Shown here piece after piece: positions 16,752-26,141 of a DNA stretch of 64,000 nucleotides. Each line of letters starts with the position of its first letter. Positions within the stretch are counted from its first letter, which is position 1. Position numbers and translations under genes: made by a program. Origin of the DNA: CAILZL01 sp050248275 (lineage in GTDB: Bacteria; Pseudomonadota; Gammaproteobacteria; Steroidobacterales; Steroidobacteraceae); contig JBFWSR010000013.1 in assembly GCA_050248275.1 (NCBI GenBank), positions 36,807 to 100,806 of the forward strand, given 5' to 3'. The notes under the pieces were generated by a model. The model did not search any database. It worked only from the letters and a program-made list of their open reading frames with translations, and was not told the origin of the DNA.

Positions 16752-17494
16752 CGGAGCCGCTGTTAACCGTTGTGCTCGCCGCGAAAGACCCCGAGCCTCG
16801 GTTGTTAGTCCGCTGTTTGTCGTCATTTTCCGCATTGGGTTGTGTCGCCCGCATCCAGATGTTGCTCATGCTCAGCGGAAAATCTCCGGTACCGGATCGA
16901 GAGGTGACGAGTGCGTTCGCGTCGTTTGATGTTAACGATACGCCAGCCCAGGGGGTATACGCCGCCTACAACGCGGGGATCGATCATGCTCATGGCCAAT
17001 ATGTCCTATTTTTTGGCATTGATGACATCGCGCTCCCTGGCATGGACGCCACTATTGCCGATTTGGAGCATAGTCGCTACGACCTCTATGCAGCCGCCTG
17101 CTACATGCAAGGAAAGGGCATTCGGCAACCCTCGTCAAACAGGCGTTCGCTAATCAAAGCCAACTGGTGTCAGCAGAGCTTATTCTATGCAAGAGCCCAA
17201 TTCGCGGATCGCCGTTTTGATCTGCGCTATCCTGTACAAGCCGATCATAAGTTGAATATTGATCTTGTTTCCAATCCGACGCTGACGCTGGGTATTAGCG
17301 GAGAGCTGGTAGCATACTTTTCTTCCGGTGGGGTCTCGTCAAGGCGTCACGACCTGAACTTCATTCGCGATTTTCCCACTATCGTAGGCTCGGCATACGG
17401 GCGGCCCTTGGGGCTCTATTGGGCGTTTCGACAGAGGCTGTCGATCATGTTGCGTGGCTCCTTGGAGTCGCGCTATTGCAATCCGCAGTCATGA
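16748..17494 (+). CDS. GT2-like glycosyltransferase
   Basis: A 248-residue GT-A-fold glycosyltransferase. The N-terminal strand LLTVVLAAKD, the helix GVYAAYNAGIDHAHGQYVLF, and the acidic FFGIDDIALPG (DXD-like metal site) support family 2. The middle segment QQSLFYARAQF is also seen in GT2 enzymes of O-antigen loci. It is shorter than average and has no membrane anchor, so it acts at the cytoplasmic face on lipid-linked intermediates. Its stop overlaps the next start (ATGA at 17491). Confidence 0.78.
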   Translation: MTEPLLTVVLAAKDPEPRLLVRCLSSFSALGCVARIQMLLMLSGKSPVPDREVTSAFASFDVNDTPAQGVYAAYNAGIDHAHGQYVLFFGIDDIALPGMDATIADLEHSRYDLYAAACYMQGKGIRQPSSNRRSLIKANWCQQSLFYARAQFADRRFDLRYPVQADHKLNIDLVSNPTLTLGISGELVAYFSSGGVSSRRHDLNFIRDFPTIVGSAYGRPLGLYWAFRQRLSIMLRGSLESRYCNPQS

Positions 17495-18462
17495 AAAAGC
17501 TGTCAATTTGCATCCCGACCTATCGCCGTCCAGCGTTGCTCGAGCGGTGCATCCTCTCCGCTATCGAGTCGGCGGGCGATCGACCCGTCGACATCGTCGT
17601 CGCCGATGACGCGATATCTGACGCCAATGTACAGGTAATGCAACGGCTCGTGGATACATACCCATTCGTGCACTGGCACCGCAACGACCTTAATCTAGGT
17701 ATTGATGACAACATACAACATGCGGTCAACCTGTGCATAACGGATTACGCTTGGCTGGTGGGCGAAGACGATGTCTTCCTGCCCGATGCGGTCGCTTCCA
17801 TGCATGACTTGCTTCAGACATTAGACGCCCCGTTCGTCTTTGCGAACTATTACTATGTTGACGGTTCGATGCGTTGCGTGATGGGGGCTGCTCTTGATCC
17901 ATTGCTGGATCCCGCTGTTCCATGTTCGGAGTTTATCGCGAAACATCTTTGGGCCGTGGGGTTCATCGGCGCCTGTGTATTGAATAAAGCATGTTGGAGC
18001 CTCACCTCCGCAGCGCCTTACAAGGGTACCTACTACACCCATGTGGGACGCATCGTCGAGATGTTGGCGCACGCAGAGGCCGTTTACTTGATGCGCATGG
18101 TGTGCGTGGCCAACCGGGTTGAAGGCAAGAATGCATTCACTTGGAATAAGGACTCCTATGGGGTTTACTTTGGCTTCGTGCGAATGTGTGAACAGGTTGC
18201 CGAAAGAGTGCCCAAGATGGCCGACGAAATGCGGGAAGCGCACATTGGCTTCGAACGTCGGTACCGGTGGCTTTCGCTGCGGTTGGCGGTGCGCCTTAGG
18301 TCTGAACTAGCTTTCGATTTGGCTCAGTATCGCAAGTATTTGGCGGATTATCCAATGAGCGGTGTCAAGCGCTTGGCATTCTTGCTCATAAGTATTTCGC
18401 CACCATCTGTTTTCTGGCCATTGGTATTGGCCTACCGAACCTTGCGTCGACAGATATACTGA
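17491..18462 (+). CDS. GT2-family glycosyltransferase
   Basis: Family 2 glycosyltransferase of 323 residues. Visible: N-terminal LSICIPTYRRPALLERCI, the first acidic motif VVADDAISD, and the metal-binding EDD in WLVGEDDVFLPDA. This form is common in abequosyl/rhamnosyl-type transferases of O-antigen clusters. The ATG at 17491 overlaps the upstream stop and the protein then starts MKKLSICIPTYRR as expected; a 24-residue upstream extension lies inside the previous gene. Convergent with the GT4 gene downstream. Confidence 0.87.
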   Translation: MKKLSICIPTYRRPALLERCILSAIESAGDRPVDIVVADDAISDANVQVMQRLVDTYPFVHWHRNDLNLGIDDNIQHAVNLCITDYAWLVGEDDVFLPDAVASMHDLLQTLDAPFVFANYYYVDGSMRCVMGAALDPLLDPAVPCSEFIAKHLWAVGFIGACVLNKACWSLTSAAPYKGTYYTHVGRIVEMLAHAEAVYLMRMVCVANRVEGKNAFTWNKDSYGVYFGFVRMCEQVAERVPKMADEMREAHIGFERRYRWLSLRLAVRLRSELAFDLAQYRKYLADYPMSGVKRLAFLLISISPPSVFWPLVLAYRTLRRQIY

Positions 18463-18520
18463 TACGCAGACGTTTACCCAATTTTGAACGGCATTACAAT
18501 TTAACTCAAAATTCCGAGTA

Positions 18521-19744
18521 TCACGTAAATGATGAGGTAGTGCTTTTGATTGATTCTTCCCATGTTCGCATGCGTGCCGTACGATTCAGTGGTCCTGTTG
18601 CGGCTGCAAATGCGTTTGTTCCAAGATCGCTCAGCTTTTGTGGGTCAAGAGACAGATCAAAGATATATGAAGCAAGCTGTTGAGCATCACCAACCCCGAC
18701 AGTATAGCCACATTGGTACTTCTCTACGAGGGAGGCTATTTCGCCTGATTGATCTCCAATAAAGATGCTCGGTCGTCCAGCTGCGGCAATGCCATAGAAT
18801 TTACTTGGGACGATCAGCCCTTCCAAAAGTGGGTTCAATGTGACTACATGTACGTCGGCTACAGATAGTGACATGGCCAAAGTTTCTATCGGTTGATAAG
18901 GCTTGAAAGTGATGTTTTTTAATCCGGCATTTCTTGCCTGATTTTCTATTTCGATTCGTTGCGCCCCGGAGCCTATTAAGAGAAAGGTGATATTGGTGGT
19001 GTTGGACAACAGTTTTGCGGCTTCAATAAGTGTGTCTATGTCGTGTGCACGGCCAAGGTTTCCAGAATAGCCCGCGACAAACTTGTTATCCAGTTGCCAT
19101 TCGTGTCGCAGGATGTTGTCAACTCGTGAAATCGGCCGAATAAAATCACCGGGCGCCCAATTGTCAATTTTTTCGATGTGACTAACTCTTGGAATGGATT
19201 GAAGTCGAGTGACCATCTTTTCCCCGATGGCTACATTGATGGTAGCCATGCGCAATGAAAAATTTCGACAGCTCAGGATAATGGCTTTGAAGATGGTTGG
19301 CATATTGATGCCGAGCGCAAAGGCCACTTCGGGAAAAAGGTCCTGCAGCCAATTAATAAGCTTTGCTCCTTTAATTTTGGCAACGAGCGCGGCAAAAAAC
19401 GAAATCAGCGGTGGATCCGTTTTGGCTATGATCGTGTCGCCTTTGTGAATATGGCGAAATAGCCAGATAGATGCAGAGAAATAAAAAGACAGGTAGTCAA
19501 TGGTGCGGCCAACAAGATTATTCCGACCAAACCGTGTTGTAGCCATTCGATGAACTTTGACTCCCGAAAGAATTTCATTGGTTGCGAGTGCTGCCCCTGG
19601 GTTCCCATATAACTGCCTGCTGCATATTACCGAGACCAGATGGCCTTGGCCGGCCAAATATTCTGCTAGGTCTGTTAGCATCTGGCTGCTGGCAGATGTG
19701 TCTGGCCGGTAATAGCGATTCACGAATACTAGTTTGTTGGACAT
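18521..19744 (-). CDS. GT4-family glycosyltransferase (WcaI/WbuB-like)
   Basis: A GT-B glycosyltransferase of 407 residues. Its N-terminus FVNRYYRPDTSASSQMLTDL and the segment WLQDLFPEVAFALG are typical of the WcaI/WbuB subgroup, which often transfers fucose or N-acetyl-fucosamine-type sugars. GYSGNLGRAHDIDTLIEA opens the donor-binding domain. Notably the usual EGFG-type loop is replaced by LNPLLEGLIVPSKFYGI. It reads toward the GT2 pair. Nearby gmd-fcl make GDP-fucose a plausible but unproven donor. Confidence 0.83.
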   Translation of the reverse strand: MSNKLVFVNRYYRPDTSASSQMLTDLAEYLAGQGHLVSVICSRQLYGNPGAALATNEILSGVKVHRMATTRFGRNNLVGRTIDYLSFYFSASIWLFRHIHKGDTIIAKTDPPLISFFAALVAKIKGAKLINWLQDLFPEVAFALGINMPTIFKAIILSCRNFSLRMATINVAIGEKMVTRLQSIPRVSHIEKIDNWAPGDFIRPISRVDNILRHEWQLDNKFVAGYSGNLGRAHDIDTLIEAAKLLSNTTNITFLLIGSGAQRIEIENQARNAGLKNITFKPYQPIETLAMSLSVADVHVVTLNPLLEGLIVPSKFYGIAAAGRPSIFIGDQSGEIASLVEKYQCGYTVGVGDAQQLASYIFDLSLDPQKLSDLGTNAFAAATGPLNRTARMRTWEESIKSTTSSFT

Positions 19745-19899
19745 GGAATCCGGCGGCGGGGGCCATGCATTTCATGGCAATCTTTATGATGGCATTTAAT
19801 TTTATTCTACGTCATGGATGGTAACTTGTCGCCACTAACGCTAAAAAACGATATTCTTTAGGAATCATGTTTTTTTGATTATGGCTGAGATAATGGAAC

Positions 19900-20994
19900 A
19901 TGCGTGTGCATAAAAAAGCTCTAATTACCGGCATTACAGGTCAGGATGGCGCCTATCTGGCAGAGTTTCTGCTGGGGAAGAGTTATGAAGTGCATGGCAT
20001 CAAGCGCCGTGCCTCGTCTTTTAATACTGATCGCATAGATCACCTATACCAGGATCCGCATGAGAGGGGCGTGCGGCTGCATCTGCACTATGGCGATCTC
20101 ACCGATGCCACCAATCTGATTCGCATTATTCAGCAGATACAGCCGGACGAAATCTATAATCTGGCGGCACAGAGCCATGTGGCGGTGTCGTTCGAGACAC
20201 CTGAATACACGGCAAATTCCGATGCCCTGGGCACCTTGCGTATTCTGGAAGCCATCCGGATTCTTGGTCTGGAAAAGAAAACCCGCTTTTATCAGGCATC
20301 CACTTCCGAGATGTTCGGCAAGGTGCAGGAGATTCCTCAGAAAGAGACTACCCCATTCTATCCGCGCTCACCGTATGGCGCAGCCAAGGTATACGCCTAC
20401 TGGATCACGGTGAACTACCGTGAGGCGTATGGCCTATATGCGTGTAATGGCATTCTCTTTAATCACGAATCGCCCATACGTGGTGAAACCTTCGTTACGC
20501 GCAAAATCACACGTGCTCTGGCTCGTATTCATGAGGGGTTGGATGACTGCCTGTATCTGGGCAATATGGATTCGTTGCGCGACTGGGGTCATGCTCGTGA
20601 TTACGTTGAGGCGCAGTGGCTAATGCTGCAGCAGGATGAGCCGGAAGACTTTGTAATTGCTACCGGAGAGCAACACTCGGTACGTGAATTCGTCACGGTT
20701 GCTGCGGCGCGGCTCGGTATCGCGATCGAGTGGCGTGGCAAGGGGGTGGATGAGCAGGGCATTGATACCCGAACCGGGCAGGCTATCGTCAAGGTTGATC
20801 CGCGTTATTTCCGTCCGACGGAGGTTGATACGCTGCTGGGGGACGCCTCCAAGGCGCGCGTCAAGCTGGGTTGGAAGGCGACGACCAGTTTTGCCTCTTT
20901 GGTGGAGGAGATGGTGGAAGCTGACCTGCAGATTGCGCGTCGCGATGCACTGATCGCCCGGGAAGGCTTCAAGACCTATCGGTACCGCGAATAA
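19900..20994 (+). CDS. gmd: GDP-mannose 4,6-dehydratase
   Basis: Converts GDP-D-mannose to GDP-4-keto-6-deoxy-D-mannose, the precursor of GDP-L-fucose. It has 364 residues. NAD-binding ALITGITGQDGAYLAEFLL, the Gmd-specific KRRASSFNTDRIDHLY, catalytic STSEMFGKVQE and YxxxK within SPYGAAKVYAYW are all present, along with NHESPIRGETFVTRKI. The stop TAA overlaps the ATG of fcl (TAATGA). It follows a 155-bp divergent intergenic region that should hold its promoter; GC content returns to the genome-like level here. Confidence 0.96.
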   Translation: MRVHKKALITGITGQDGAYLAEFLLGKSYEVHGIKRRASSFNTDRIDHLYQDPHERGVRLHLHYGDLTDATNLIRIIQQIQPDEIYNLAAQSHVAVSFETPEYTANSDALGTLRILEAIRILGLEKKTRFYQASTSEMFGKVQEIPQKETTPFYPRSPYGAAKVYAYWITVNYREAYGLYACNGILFNHESPIRGETFVTRKITRALARIHEGLDDCLYLGNMDSLRDWGHARDYVEAQWLMLQQDEPEDFVIATGEQHSVREFVTVAAARLGIAIEWRGKGVDEQGIDTRTGQAIVKVDPRYFRPTEVDTLLGDASKARVKLGWKATTSFASLVEEMVEADLQIARRDALIAREGFKTYRYRE

Positions 20995-21941
20995 TGAACA
21001 AGCAGGATTCTATTTTTGTAGCCGGGCATCGTGGGCTGGTGGGTTCCGCAATCGTTCGTCGCCTGCGTGCCGAGGGTTTTAACAATCTGTTGCTGCGGGA
21101 TCGCCAGCAACTTGACTTGGTTCAGCAATCAGCAGTGGACGCATTTTTCGCGGAAGCGCGGCCCGATTACGTGTTTCTGGCGGCAGCCAAGGTGGGGGGC
21201 ATACTGGCAAATAGCGCCTATCCGGCCGAGTTCTTGCGGGACAATCTGGCCGTGCAGACCAACGTTATCCATGCCGCTTATCGCAATGGCGTAAAAAAGC
21301 TGCTGTTCCTGGGGTCGACCTGTATTTATCCGAAACATGCACCTCAGCCCATGCCGGAAGATTGCCTGTTAACCGGCGCGCTTGAGCCCACAAATGAGTG
21401 GTATGCCATTGCCAAGATCGCTGGCCTGAAGATGTGCCAGGCATATCGTCGGCAATATGGTTTCAATGCCGTTTCGGCGATGCCAACCAATCTTTACGGT
21501 CCAGGTGACAATTTTGATTTGCAAACTTCACATGTCTTGCCGGCGTTAATTCGCAAGTTTCATGAAGCCCAGTTAAGCGGGGCTGGCGAAGTGGAAATTT
21601 GGGGGACGGGAACGCCTCGCCGCGAATTTCTGCATGTCGATGATCTCGCAGATGCATGTTTGTTCCTGATGCAGCACTATGAGGGCGAGAGCTGGGTGAA
21701 CATAGGTTGGGGACGTGACGTCACGATTGCCGAGCTGGCTGAAATCGTGCGTAAGGTCGTCGGATTCAGGGGTACGCTGCGCTTCGACACGGCCAAGCCT
21801 GATGGCACTCCTCGAAAATTGCTGGATACAGCACGATTATCTGCCCTGGGCTGGCAGCCCAGTATCGAGTTGGAGGTTGGTATTCGTGAAACTTACGATT
21901 GGTTTGTCAATGGCCTGCCGTCACCGCACTTGGGCTCCTGA
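20994..21941 (+). CDS. fcl: GDP-L-fucose synthase
   Basis: Epimerase-reductase that turns GDP-4-keto-6-deoxymannose into GDP-L-fucose. The 315-residue protein shows FVAGHRGLVGSAIVRRL (NADP site), AAAKVGGI, the catalytic GSTCIYPKHAPQPMPE, NEWYAIAKIAG with YxxxK, and the family segment MPTNLYGPGDNFD. It overlaps gmd by one base and completes the GDP-fucose branch that starts from the manB/manC products downstream. Confidence 0.96.
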   Translation: MNKQDSIFVAGHRGLVGSAIVRRLRAEGFNNLLLRDRQQLDLVQQSAVDAFFAEARPDYVFLAAAKVGGILANSAYPAEFLRDNLAVQTNVIHAAYRNGVKKLLFLGSTCIYPKHAPQPMPEDCLLTGALEPTNEWYAIAKIAGLKMCQAYRRQYGFNAVSAMPTNLYGPGDNFDLQTSHVLPALIRKFHEAQLSGAGEVEIWGTGTPRREFLHVDDLADACLFLMQHYEGESWVNIGWGRDVTIAELAEIVRKVVGFRGTLRFDTAKPDGTPRKLLDTARLSALGWQPSIELEVGIRETYDWFVNGLPSPHLGS

Positions 21942-22304
21942 GTAAGGGACTGCAGGCTTCTGGTGTGAGTATGTGCCGCGTGGCGAATGTGGATTGACTC
22001 GTCTGAAACCGCGACTTTTAGGGTATTCTACTTGGCCGATCCGGATTTACATCACTCGTAGCGAGCATTGATGTCAACTGCAGATGAGATCATACGTTGT
22101 GAGGGGGAATGTTATTGGTCAGAATTATATAGTGTGTTTGAGCGGTTACATGTTGATGCGTAATGTGTTTTGTCAACGATTGGCGGCTATCTCAGGTAGT
22201 GATGTCCGCGTCAATGAGGCCTGCTCGGTGGGGCTATATGGTTTCTTGCCGTAAGCTGTGAATGGGGTTGGGTAAACAATGGACATGGAGAGGGATAGAG
22301 GAAG
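21942..22304. other. Non-coding gap upstream of the WecA-like gene
   Basis: About 360 bases without a credible gene, between fcl and the WecA-like transferase. It ends with a purine-rich AGAGGAAG just before the ATG at 22305. No hairpin with a U-tract, riboswitch motif or repeat was recognised. A promoter for the downstream gene is likely but no clear -35/-10 pair was identified. Confidence 0.4.
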
Positions 22305-23408
22305 ATGCTGAGACTTACATTTCTCACCTTGCCGTTATTGGTTACCGTGGTGTTCATGTTTGCGCTACGCCCTTTAGCACGGGGATTGGGGCTGATAGAC
22401 CGTCCTGGTGGGCGCAAGAACCATGTTGGCGAGGTGCCGGTTATCGGCGGACTGGCCATGCTGGCCGGCATCGGGGTCGGTGGCATTCTGAGCCCGGAAC
22501 TGGTTGAGAGTTATCCCTATTTTCTTGCCGCAATAGTCATTCTAGTGGTAGTCGGCGCGGTGGATGATCGCTACGAACTGCCTGCTTCCGTGCGTTTTCT
22601 GGCACAGGCCTGTGCCGCCTTGATCATGATTTATGGGGCGGATCTGGTTGCATACGATATTGGACGCGTGCTGTTTGGTGGGGACATCCGGCTAGGGTGG
22701 TTCGCTCCCATTTTTACCCTGCTCCTGGTATTGACGGCCATCAATGCCTTCAATCTGTTCGATGGCAGCGATGGGGTGGCGGGAGTGCAGGCTCTGATTG
22801 CCCTGACTTTTCTGGGCTTCGCGGCCATCATGGGCGGCGTCATGCATGCATTACCCCTGATTGCCAATCTGATTGGCGTGGTGTTCGGATTCCTTATTTT
22901 CAATTGGCCTTCGCAGCGCACGCATAGCGTTCGAGCTTTCATGGGCGATGCTGGCAGCACCATGCTGGGCTTCGCTCTGGCATGGGTGAGCGTTGATCTT
23001 TCCCAGTGGCCAACGCGGGCTTTGACACCGATGGTGGTGCTATGGATATTCGCATTGCCGGTGTTTGATCTGTTCAGCAGTATGTTTCGTCGGGTGCGGG
23101 CGGGGCGTTCGCCCTTCCATGCAGATTCGGAACATTTGCACCACGTATTGAAGCGGCTCGGGCTGTCTTCCCGACGGGTTGCGCAAGTCATTCTGCTGGC
23201 TTCAGTCGCATCCGCTGCGTTCGGGGTGGGGGGGTATCTCCTCGGTCTTGGCGACGGGGTGTTATTCGTCATCTGGATTCTGGGGTTGGCCGGCTACCAT
23301 TTGGTCTTTGGTAGCGGATTGGTGATCAAACGGCGGGCAGAGCTCCGGCAGGAAATTGAGGAAATTGATGAAACTGATTCGTTTGAACTCTGGCGTCAGC
23401 GGCGCTGA
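22305..23408 (+). CDS. WecA/MraY-family undecaprenyl-phosphate sugar-1-phosphate transferase
   Basis: Integral membrane enzyme expected to start repeat-unit synthesis by moving a HexNAc-1-phosphate from its UDP-sugar to undecaprenyl phosphate. It has 367 residues and about ten or eleven membrane segments. Diagnostic motifs: GRKNHVGEVPVIGGLAM near the N-terminus, the Asp-Asp pair in VGAVDDRYELP, NAFNLFDGSDGVAG (MraY/WecA catalytic loop), FMGDAGS, and the HxxHH-like DSEHLHHVLKRLG. It is probably the initiating transferase for locus I, contrasting with the WcaJ-type enzyme of locus II. Confidence 0.92.
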   Translation: MLRLTFLTLPLLVTVVFMFALRPLARGLGLIDRPGGRKNHVGEVPVIGGLAMLAGIGVGGILSPELVESYPYFLAAIVILVVVGAVDDRYELPASVRFLAQACAALIMIYGADLVAYDIGRVLFGGDIRLGWFAPIFTLLLVLTAINAFNLFDGSDGVAGVQALIALTFLGFAAIMGGVMHALPLIANLIGVVFGFLIFNWPSQRTHSVRAFMGDAGSTMLGFALAWVSVDLSQWPTRALTPMVVLWIFALPVFDLFSSMFRRVRAGRSPFHADSEHLHHVLKRLGLSSRRVAQVILLASVASAAFGVGGYLLGLGDGVLFVIWILGLAGYHLVFGSGLVIKRRAELRQEIEEIDETDSFELWRQRR

Positions 23409-23551
23409 CAGCCAATAGTAAGGGGTTCGAATCGGTTTTTTCGATCTCCAATGCTCCCGCCCGAGAAGTTCGAGTCGTGAACCAGGTACTTTTCGGCACG
23501 AGAGTCAGTCCATTAGCATTGCTATTTTCCATACTATTTCGAGGCTAACTC

Positions 23552-24931
23552 GTGCGTCTGACAATCTTTGGTTCTGGCTACGTGGGTCTGGTGACCGGCG
23601 CCTGCTTTGCCGAGGCGGGCAACCATGTGCTTTGCGTAGATGTGGATGAGCGCAAGGTAGAGATGCTCAAGCGTGGGGAATCGCCCATTTACGAGCCCGG
23701 CCTGGAAGATCTGCTGAAGAAGAACCTGGCGGCCGGACGCATTGCTTTCACTACCAGTGCGGAAGAGGGCGTGAAGCATGGTCTGTTCCAGTTCATCGCG
23801 GTGGGCACACCACCGGATGAAGACGGCTCAGCGGATCTGAAATATGTGCTGGCGGTGGCCCAGGCTATTGGCACCCATTTGTCCGAGTATCGCGTGGTGG
23901 TGAACAAGTCCACGGTGCCGGTGGGTACAGCGGACAAGGTCAAGGCCAAGGTACTGGAAACCCTGAAGGCGCGTGGCGCCAGTATTGAATTTGACGTGGC
24001 GTCAAACCCGGAGTTCTTGAAGGAAGGAGCGGCTCTATCGGATTTCATGAAGCCGGATCGTGTGGTGGTGGGGACTGACAACCCGCGCACCGCCGAGTTG
24101 CTCAAGGCTTTGTATGATCCGTTCACCCGCAATCATGATCGCATGATTGTCATGGATGTGCGTTCTTCGGAGCTCACCAAGTACGCAGCCAATGCCATGC
24201 TGGCCACCAAGATCAGCTTCATGAATGAGCTGGCCAATCTGGCCGAGCGGCTGGGGGCGGATATCGAAAAGGTGCGGCGTGGTATCGGTTCCGACCCACG
24301 CATCGGTTATCACTTCATTTACCCTGGTTGCGGTTATGGCGGCTCATGTTTCCCCAAGGATGTGCAGGCCCTCTCGCATACCGCAAGTGACTATCAGTAC
24401 GATGCGCAGCTGCTGAATGCAGTGGAAAGCGTCAATCTGCGCCAGAAAGAAGTGCTGTTCGGCAAGATCAGCAACTACTTCAAGGGCAATCTGCAAGGCA
24501 AGACCATCGCGCTGTGGGGGCTGGCGTTCAAGCCCAATACCGACGATATGCGCGAAGCGCCCAGTCGGATATTGATGGAAGCGCTGTGGGCGGCGGGCGC
24601 CAGGGTTCAGGCCTATGATCCAGTGGCGGCGCACGAAACCCATCGTGTCTATGGAGATCGCGCCGATCTGAAGCTGGTCGGTTCTGCCAATGAGGCGCTG
24701 GCTGGGGCGGATGCGCTGGCTATCGTGACCGAATGGCAGGAATTCCGCAGCCCTGACTTCGATATCATCAAGGCGACGCTGACTCATCCGGTCATTTTTG
24801 ACGGTCGCAATCTGTATGACCCGGCCTTTGTGAAGGGATACGGATTCAGTTACTACGCAGTGGGGCGCGGAGACTCGGTAGTGCGCACTGTTGCGGAGCC
24901 GCAGAAATTCGGTCGTCGCAAAGACGATTAA
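23552..24931 (+). CDS. ugd: UDP-glucose 6-dehydrogenase
   Basis: Oxidises UDP-glucose to UDP-glucuronate with two NAD+. It has 459 residues. GSGYVGLVTGACFAEAG is the NAD-binding motif, NKSTVPVGTADKV and NPEFLKEGAALSDF are the family segments, and the catalytic cysteine is Cys266 in GCGYGGSCFPKD. The C-terminal UDP-binding domain includes ALWGLAFKPNTDDMREAPS. The GTG start is supported by GAGG seven bases upstream. The product feeds the epimerase immediately downstream. Confidence 0.96.
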   Translation: MRLTIFGSGYVGLVTGACFAEAGNHVLCVDVDERKVEMLKRGESPIYEPGLEDLLKKNLAAGRIAFTTSAEEGVKHGLFQFIAVGTPPDEDGSADLKYVLAVAQAIGTHLSEYRVVVNKSTVPVGTADKVKAKVLETLKARGASIEFDVASNPEFLKEGAALSDFMKPDRVVVGTDNPRTAELLKALYDPFTRNHDRMIVMDVRSSELTKYAANAMLATKISFMNELANLAERLGADIEKVRRGIGSDPRIGYHFIYPGCGYGGSCFPKDVQALSHTASDYQYDAQLLNAVESVNLRQKEVLFGKISNYFKGNLQGKTIALWGLAFKPNTDDMREAPSRILMEALWAAGARVQAYDPVAAHETHRVYGDRADLKLVGSANEALAGADALAIVTEWQEFRSPDFDIIKATLTHPVIFDGRNLYDPAFVKGYGFSYYAVGRGDSVVRTVAEPQKFGRRKDD

Positions 24932-25009
24932 TCGGGTCCATTTGCGCCCGCGCTGTGAAAATGCGGGTACACGATCAGTCAGAAGTGCTGCAAGCAAGGC
25001 CGACCATCC

Positions 25010-26020
25010 ATGAAGATTCTGCTTACCGGCGCCGCCGGTTTTATCGGGTTTCATACAGCAAATATCCTGCTGGGGCGTGGCGATGAGGTGGTCGGTATCG
25101 ACAATCTCAATGACTACTATGAGGTGTCGCTCAAGGAAGCGCGTCTGGCCCAGCTAAAGCGCCACCAGAATTTTCGCTTTCTGAAGCTCGACTTGGCTGA
25201 CCGGGCCGGCATGGCCGAGCTGTTCAGACAGGAGAAATTCCAGCGTGTCATCAACCTGGGTGCGCAGGCAGGCGTACGCTACTCCATCCAGAATCCGCTG
25301 GCCTATATCGACAGCAACGTGGTCGGATTTGCCAATGTGCTGGAAGGCTGCCGCCACAACGGCGTCGAACATCTGGTGTATGCCTCGACCAGTTCTGTCT
25401 ATGGCGCCAATACCAGGATGCCCTTTGCGGTCACGCAGAATGTCGATCATCCGCTGTCGTTCTATGCCGCGACCAAGAAGGCTAATGAGCTGATGGCGCA
25501 TACCTATGCGCATCTTTATCGCCTGCCGGTGACAGGCCTGCGTTTCTTTACCGTGTACGGCCCGTGGGGTCGGCCGGACATGGCCCTGTTCCTGTTTACC
25601 CGAAATATCCTGGCCGGCAAGCCGATTGACGTATTCAACTATGGCAAGCATCGGCGCGATTTCACTTACGTGGCGGATATTGCCAATGGCGTGGTTCGTG
25701 CCATGGATCGCGTTGCCCAGCCCAATCCGGACTGGAATGGCGACAGCCCCGATCCGAGTTCGAGCAAGGCGCCATATCGACTGTACAACATCGGCAATAA
25801 CCAACCGGTTGAGCTGTTGCGCTACATCGAAGTACTTGAAGAGTGTCTTGGCAGGAAAGCCGAGAAGAATCTGCTACCCATGCAGGCTGGGGACGTGCCG
25901 GATACCTTTGCGGACATTGAAGCCCTGCAGCGTGATGTCGGATATACACCAGCCACGCCGGTCGAAGTGGGCGTCAAGCACTTCGTTGACTGGTATTTGA
26001 GCTACTACGGCAAGGCCTGA
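25010..26020 (+). CDS. NAD-dependent epimerase, probable UDP-glucuronate 4-epimerase
   Basis: Extended short-chain dehydrogenase of 336 residues that most likely interconverts UDP-glucuronate and UDP-galacturonate. TGAAGFIGFHTANILL binds NAD, NLGAQAGVRYSIQNPLAY is characteristic of the CapI/LspL uronate-epimerase group, YASTSSVYGANTRMPF supplies the catalytic serine, YAATKKANELMAH the YxxxK, and FTVYGPWGRPDMALFLFT the substrate loop. Its position next to ugd supports the uronic acid substrate. Specificity within UDP-hexuronate epimerases is inferred. Confidence 0.9.
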   Translation: MKILLTGAAGFIGFHTANILLGRGDEVVGIDNLNDYYEVSLKEARLAQLKRHQNFRFLKLDLADRAGMAELFRQEKFQRVINLGAQAGVRYSIQNPLAYIDSNVVGFANVLEGCRHNGVEHLVYASTSSVYGANTRMPFAVTQNVDHPLSFYAATKKANELMAHTYAHLYRLPVTGLRFFTVYGPWGRPDMALFLFTRNILAGKPIDVFNYGKHRRDFTYVADIANGVVRAMDRVAQPNPDWNGDSPDPSSSKAPYRLYNIGNNQPVELLRYIEVLEECLGRKAEKNLLPMQAGDVPDTFADIEALQRDVGYTPATPVEVGVKHFVDWYLSYYGKA

Positions 26021-26141
26021 CCTGCAGGGGTAAAGTGCCTGCCATTACATTCCCCCCTGTCCTGACTTCATAGCCATTCGCTTGGCAGGGCGCTGTTTCC
26101 CGGGGCCACAATTCGCGCCTGTAACCGTATTGTGACCCACC

